A DNA stretch of 64,000 nt from Solimonas soli DSM 21787 (GTDB taxonomy: Bacteria; Pseudomonadota; Gammaproteobacteria; Nevskiales; Nevskiaceae). Made by a program: the position numbers and the translations under genes. Location of the stretch: assembly GCF_000474945.1 (NCBI RefSeq), contig NZ_AXDW01000017.1, positions 37,345-101,344 on the forward strand. The letters are read 5' to 3'. This document shows positions 61,263 through 64,000 of this stretch, one piece after another. Below the pieces are notes generated by a model, which worked only from the letters and a program-made list of their open reading frames with translations, did no database searches and had not been told where the DNA came from. How positions within the stretch are numbered: the stretch's first letter is position 1; the number at the start of each line of letters is the position of its first letter.

Positions 61263-63532
61263 GGATTCGACGACGGCTCCGTTTGCGGCTCCGCCGGCTG
61301 CTCGGTGCTCTGGTCCTTTTTCTTTTTCTTGCCGAACAGCAGCTCGTTGAGCTTGTCGTTGATCTTCTGCTTGACCTCGGGATCGGCGAGCTTCTCCTTG
61401 ATCTTCTCCTGCGCCTTCTGCTTCACGGCGTCGCCGATCTCGACCTTGTACTTCGGCTTCCACAGGCTGCCGGTGAGGCGGATCGGGATCGTCACGCCGT
61501 TGAGCTGCGTGAGGTCCTTGCCGCCCTGGCCCTTGCTGGTCTCGACGATGGTCGGCTTGGCCGTGTAGTTGATGGTCTCGTCGACGAGGTTGATGTCGCC
61601 GGTGCCGCCGACGCGGAACAGCGGGCTCGCGGCGCTGAGGTCCTCGCTGTGCAGGATGCCATTGTTGATCGTGCCGCTGACCGAGATCGTCGTGAAGTCG
61701 GTTTCCGGCGCGCTGCTTTCGCTGTAGTCGAGATTGCCGGCCATGGCCGCCTGCGCCTTGCGGATCAGCGCGCCGAGATTGAAGCCCTTGACCGCGCCGT
61801 TGCGCGCCTGCGCGGCGAGCTTGCCGTCCAGCGTGCGCCGCAGGTCGCCGACGGTCTTGCCGCGGCCCGACAGATCGGCACTGAAATCGGCGACGCCGCT
61901 CACCGAATCCTTGCCGGTGAAGTCGAGAAGGAACGGTGCCGCCTGGAAGGAGGACAGCTGCGTCTTCAGGGCATAGCCCGGGGTCGCGCCGGGGCTGTAG
62001 CGATGCGCCAGCGTGACACTGCCGCCGTAGAGCTGCGCGCTGAGATTTTGCTCCTTGGCCGCGCCCGCGCCGCGGCCCGTCAGCTTGAGCCGGATGTCGC
62101 TGAGCTTGAGGTTCTTCACCTTGAGCTTGCCGATGTCGAACGTGCCTTCGGCGTTGAGCTTGTTCAGCGTATCGCCCGGCAGTTCCACGGCATTGATGTC
62201 CTTCTTCTCGCCGGACGCGGTCTCGACCTTGCCCTCTTCCTTGGCCTTCGGCGGCAGATAGCGATCGAGGTCGATGCTGTCGACCTGCAGTGCAAAGGCC
62301 ATCGCCAGCGTCGCGAAATCCTGCACGCTGAAGCTGCCCTTGAGCCGGGTCTGGTCGAGCGTGATGACGACGTTCTGCAGCGCCACGCTCTTCGGCGTGC
62401 CGCCGATCTGCGCGTTGAAGCTCGCCTGCGCCAGTGCCTGCGGATCGGCCGTGTTGAGCTTGATGCCGAAGTCCGCCAGCAGCTTGCGCGGGCTGAACGG
62501 CGCGATCGTCAACGGTCCGGCCAGCTTCGGGCTGTCGCCGTTGAGGCCGCTGCCGGCGATATCGCTGCTCAGCGTCAGATCGGCGGCCTGCAGCTTCACG
62601 TTCTGGAAGCGCAGCGCGCCCTGCGCGAGGTTGTAGGCGAGATCGCCGCCGAGGCGGACGGTCTGACTGCCGTTGGGGATCGCCTTGCCGCCGAGCTTGG
62701 CCTCGAGCGCGAGCTGGTTGAGGTTGAAGATCTTCGCGCCGAGATCGGCGACCAGGCGGGTCTTGAGCGTGCTGTCGATGTCGTAGCCGAGCGCCTTGCC
62801 GCGGACGCCGAGCTTGAGGCCCTCGGTGTCGAGCTTCTTCGTCTGGAAATCCGGCTTGATGGTGCCGGACAGCGTGACGTCGGCCTGCGCCTCGGGCGCC
62901 TTGGACAATACGGTCGCCGACAGATCCACGTCGAAGGGATCGCGCGCGCGCAGCGAGCCGGTCTTCAGCTTCAGCTTCTGCAGCTCGTAGTGCTTGCCGG
63001 CCTGCGCGTCGTCGTAGACGACCGCCGCATCGTCAATCTTCACGCCGTCGATATCGATGCTGTCGAGCGAGAACTGCGATTCCGTTTCGCTCTTCGGCGC
63101 GCTCGGCTCCTTCGGCTTTTCTTCCTGGTGCTTGATCAGGTCCTGCCAGTTACTGACGCCTTCAGCGTTCTTCGCGAGATTCAGATGCAGGCCGTCGAGC
63201 TCCACCGCGCTGACCTTGATCTGCTTGTCGAACAGCAGCGGCATCAGCTGCACGCCGACGCTGACGTTCTTCACCTCGGCGAAGGGCCGGTCGCCGAAGC
63301 CGGCCGCGTTGCCGAGGCGCGCATCGGCGAGCGAGACCCGCAGCCAGGGGAAGATCTTCAGCTGGATGTCACCGAGCGTCAGCTCGCGTCCGGTCTCGTC
63401 CTTCACCGCGTCCTGGATGCGGCCGCGGTAAGCGTTCGGATCGAACAGCAGCACGGCGGCGACCAGCGCGGCGATCACCAGCAGCACGATGCCGCCGAGG
63501 ACGAGAAGGGCGATTTTCAGCGGTTTGGCCAT
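61259..63532 (-). CDS. asmA: AsmA family protein
   Basis: A 757-residue protein with an N-terminal membrane anchor (IALLVLGGIVLLVIAALVAA, then VLLFDPNAYR) and AsmA-type repeats: LTLGDIQLKIFPWLRVSLAD, the AsmA_2 region near the C-terminus with GVADFSADLSGRGKTVGDLR and GFNLGALIRKAQA, and a Lys-rich tail (LADPEVKQKINDKLNELLFG, then KKKKKDQS). AsmA-like proteins are thought to move phospholipid between membranes. The length is that of the longer members. It heads the asmA-SRPBCC-mutY-yggX set. Confidence 0.92.
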   Translation of the reverse strand: MAKPLKIALLVLGGIVLLVIAALVAAVLLFDPNAYRGRIQDAVKDETGRELTLGDIQLKIFPWLRVSLADARLGNAAGFGDRPFAEVKNVSVGVQLMPLLFDKQIKVSAVELDGLHLNLAKNAEGVSNWQDLIKHQEEKPKEPSAPKSETESQFSLDSIDIDGVKIDDAAVVYDDAQAGKHYELQKLKLKTGSLRARDPFDVDLSATVLSKAPEAQADVTLSGTIKPDFQTKKLDTEGLKLGVRGKALGYDIDSTLKTRLVADLGAKIFNLNQLALEAKLGGKAIPNGSQTVRLGGDLAYNLAQGALRFQNVKLQAADLTLSSDIAGSGLNGDSPKLAGPLTIAPFSPRKLLADFGIKLNTADPQALAQASFNAQIGGTPKSVALQNVVITLDQTRLKGSFSVQDFATLAMAFALQVDSIDLDRYLPPKAKEEGKVETASGEKKDINAVELPGDTLNKLNAEGTFDIGKLKVKNLKLSDIRLKLTGRGAGAAKEQNLSAQLYGGSVTLAHRYSPGATPGYALKTQLSSFQAAPFLLDFTGKDSVSGVADFSADLSGRGKTVGDLRRTLDGKLAAQARNGAVKGFNLGALIRKAQAAMAGNLDYSESSAPETDFTTISVSGTINNGILHSEDLSAASPLFRVGGTGDINLVDETINYTAKPTIVETSKGQGGKDLTQLNGVTIPIRLTGSLWKPKYKVEIGDAVKQKAQEKIKEKLADPEVKQKINDKLNELLFGKKKKKDQSTEQPAEPQTEPSSNP

Positions 63533-63607
63533 GAGCGATCGGATCCTGGCGGCGGGTCAGCGGAGTCTAGTGCGGGCGTCTGGCCCGCGCATGAACGGCG
63601 CCCGGCC

Positions 63608-63808
63608 TCAGCCGCCGCCGATCGCCTGCACGATCAGCACCTCGTCGCCGTCGCGGAGCAGCGCCGCCGCGTGCCGCGAGCGCGGCACGATGGCGCCGTT
63701 GAGTTCGACGGCGACGCGCCGCCCGGCCAGCTGCAGCTCGGCGAGCAGGGCTTCGATGCTGAGGGACGTGGCGAGGCGGCGGGGTTCGCCGTTGACGGTC
63801 AGCTGCAT
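63608..63808 (-). CDS. thiS: Thiamine biosynthesis sulfur carrier ThiS
   Basis: A 66-residue ubiquitin-like protein (MQLTVNGEPRRLATSLSIEA, VAVELNGAIVPRSRHAAALL, GDEVLIVQAIGGG). The C-terminal Gly-Gly is the thiocarboxylate site; here the protein ends GGG. It carries sulfur for thiazole synthesis with ThiF/ThiG. ThiG usually follows in this position; the window ends before its expected place on the other side, so the rest of the pathway is not visible. Confidence 0.9.
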   Translation of the reverse strand: MQLTVNGEPRRLATSLSIEALLAELQLAGRRVAVELNGAIVPRSRHAAALLRDGDEVLIVQAIGGG

Positions 63809-64000
63809 GGGTTTTTGGGGCGATTACTGCGTGCGCGACGACGCTGGGACCAACATGGTCGCCGCTGGGGCCGCGCAGTTCAATGGCGCAAGGTCCCGTG
63901 TGTGCGTCGCCCCGTAGGAAGCTGGCTTCTGGCCCGGTAGCGGTGGCAGCGCTCCCGGCCCGCCGTGGCGATGTGGTACGGATAGGCGTGCGGCAGCATG
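63809..64000. other. Right window edge, 192 bases without a recognised feature
   Basis: This is the region upstream of thiS. Short open frames are low-complexity. No TPP riboswitch core (CTGAGA with its second conserved box) was recognised on the thiS-sense strand. A gene entering from the right cannot be excluded. Confidence 0.3.

Noticed and set aside
63809..64000. TPP riboswitch upstream of thiS
   Set aside because: The conserved CTGAGA box and its partner are not visible on the thiS-sense strand in the 192 bases available.

Overview
The window is about 64 kb of GC-rich (roughly two-thirds G+C) bacterial chromosome. Several gene orders are typical of Gammaproteobacteria: petABC-sspA-sspB, rsmI/lpoA-yraN-gmhA, holA-nadD-rsfS-rlmH, pilS-pilR, the divergent bamD/rluD-pgeF pair, and mutY-yggX next to tRNA-Phe. 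A Coq7-type ubiquinone hydroxylase, a DUF1329/YCF48/MMPL export-like operon, GlyGly-CTERM-like sorting signals and Lys/Ala-rich protein tails point to the Nevskiales/Solimonas-Xanthomonadales side of the class. This is inferred from gene content, not from a phylogeny.

Layout. 1-1.2 kb: a truncated YihY/BrkB membrane protein and a phasin with a clear sigma-70 promoter and a perfect palindromic operator. 1.6-9.1 kb: a complete seven-gene Nit1C cluster on the minus strand (nitrilase, radical SAM, GNAT, AIR-synthase-like, two small nitrogen-starvation proteins, flavin oxidoreductase), preceded by a near-consensus sigma-54 promoter and facing a MocR-type regulator. 9.1-12.9 kb: DUF2970, two multihaem cytochromes c, small proteins and coq7. 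13-17.5 kb: holA-proA-VOC-nadD-rsfS-rlmH operon. 17.5-24 kb: an MFS-acyltransferase fusion, a DUF2157/GDYXXLXY pair, and a large secreted protein that appears to fuse a sorting-signal protein to an outer-membrane barrel.

24.5-33.5 kb: rsmI opposite lpoA-yraN-gmhA-FAD oxidase, an EF-hand protein, then sspBA and the cytochrome bc1 operon. 34.2-40.4 kb: a secreted phosphoesterase, then a co-directional set of dihaem peroxidase, two paralogous lipoproteins and a prolyl-hydroxylase-like oxygenase. This set is the best candidate for an undescribed system. 40.5-46 kb: a NarL-type regulator, a soluble histidine kinase and a separate GAF protein, then pilRS. 46-50.1 kb: sucCD and NAD synthetase. 50.2-53 kb: bamD, rluD, pgeF. 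53-58.4 kb: DUF1329-YCF48-MMPL operon. 58.5-59.3 kb: an integrase remnant beside tRNA-Phe. 59.3-64 kb: yggX, mutY, a SRPBCC protein, asmA and thiS.

Most genes are housekeeping and tightly packed, with many ATGA/GTGA overlaps. The accessory interest lies in Nit1C with its regulatory region, the peroxidase-lipoprotein-oxygenase operon, the split GAF/kinase system, and the barrel fusion.
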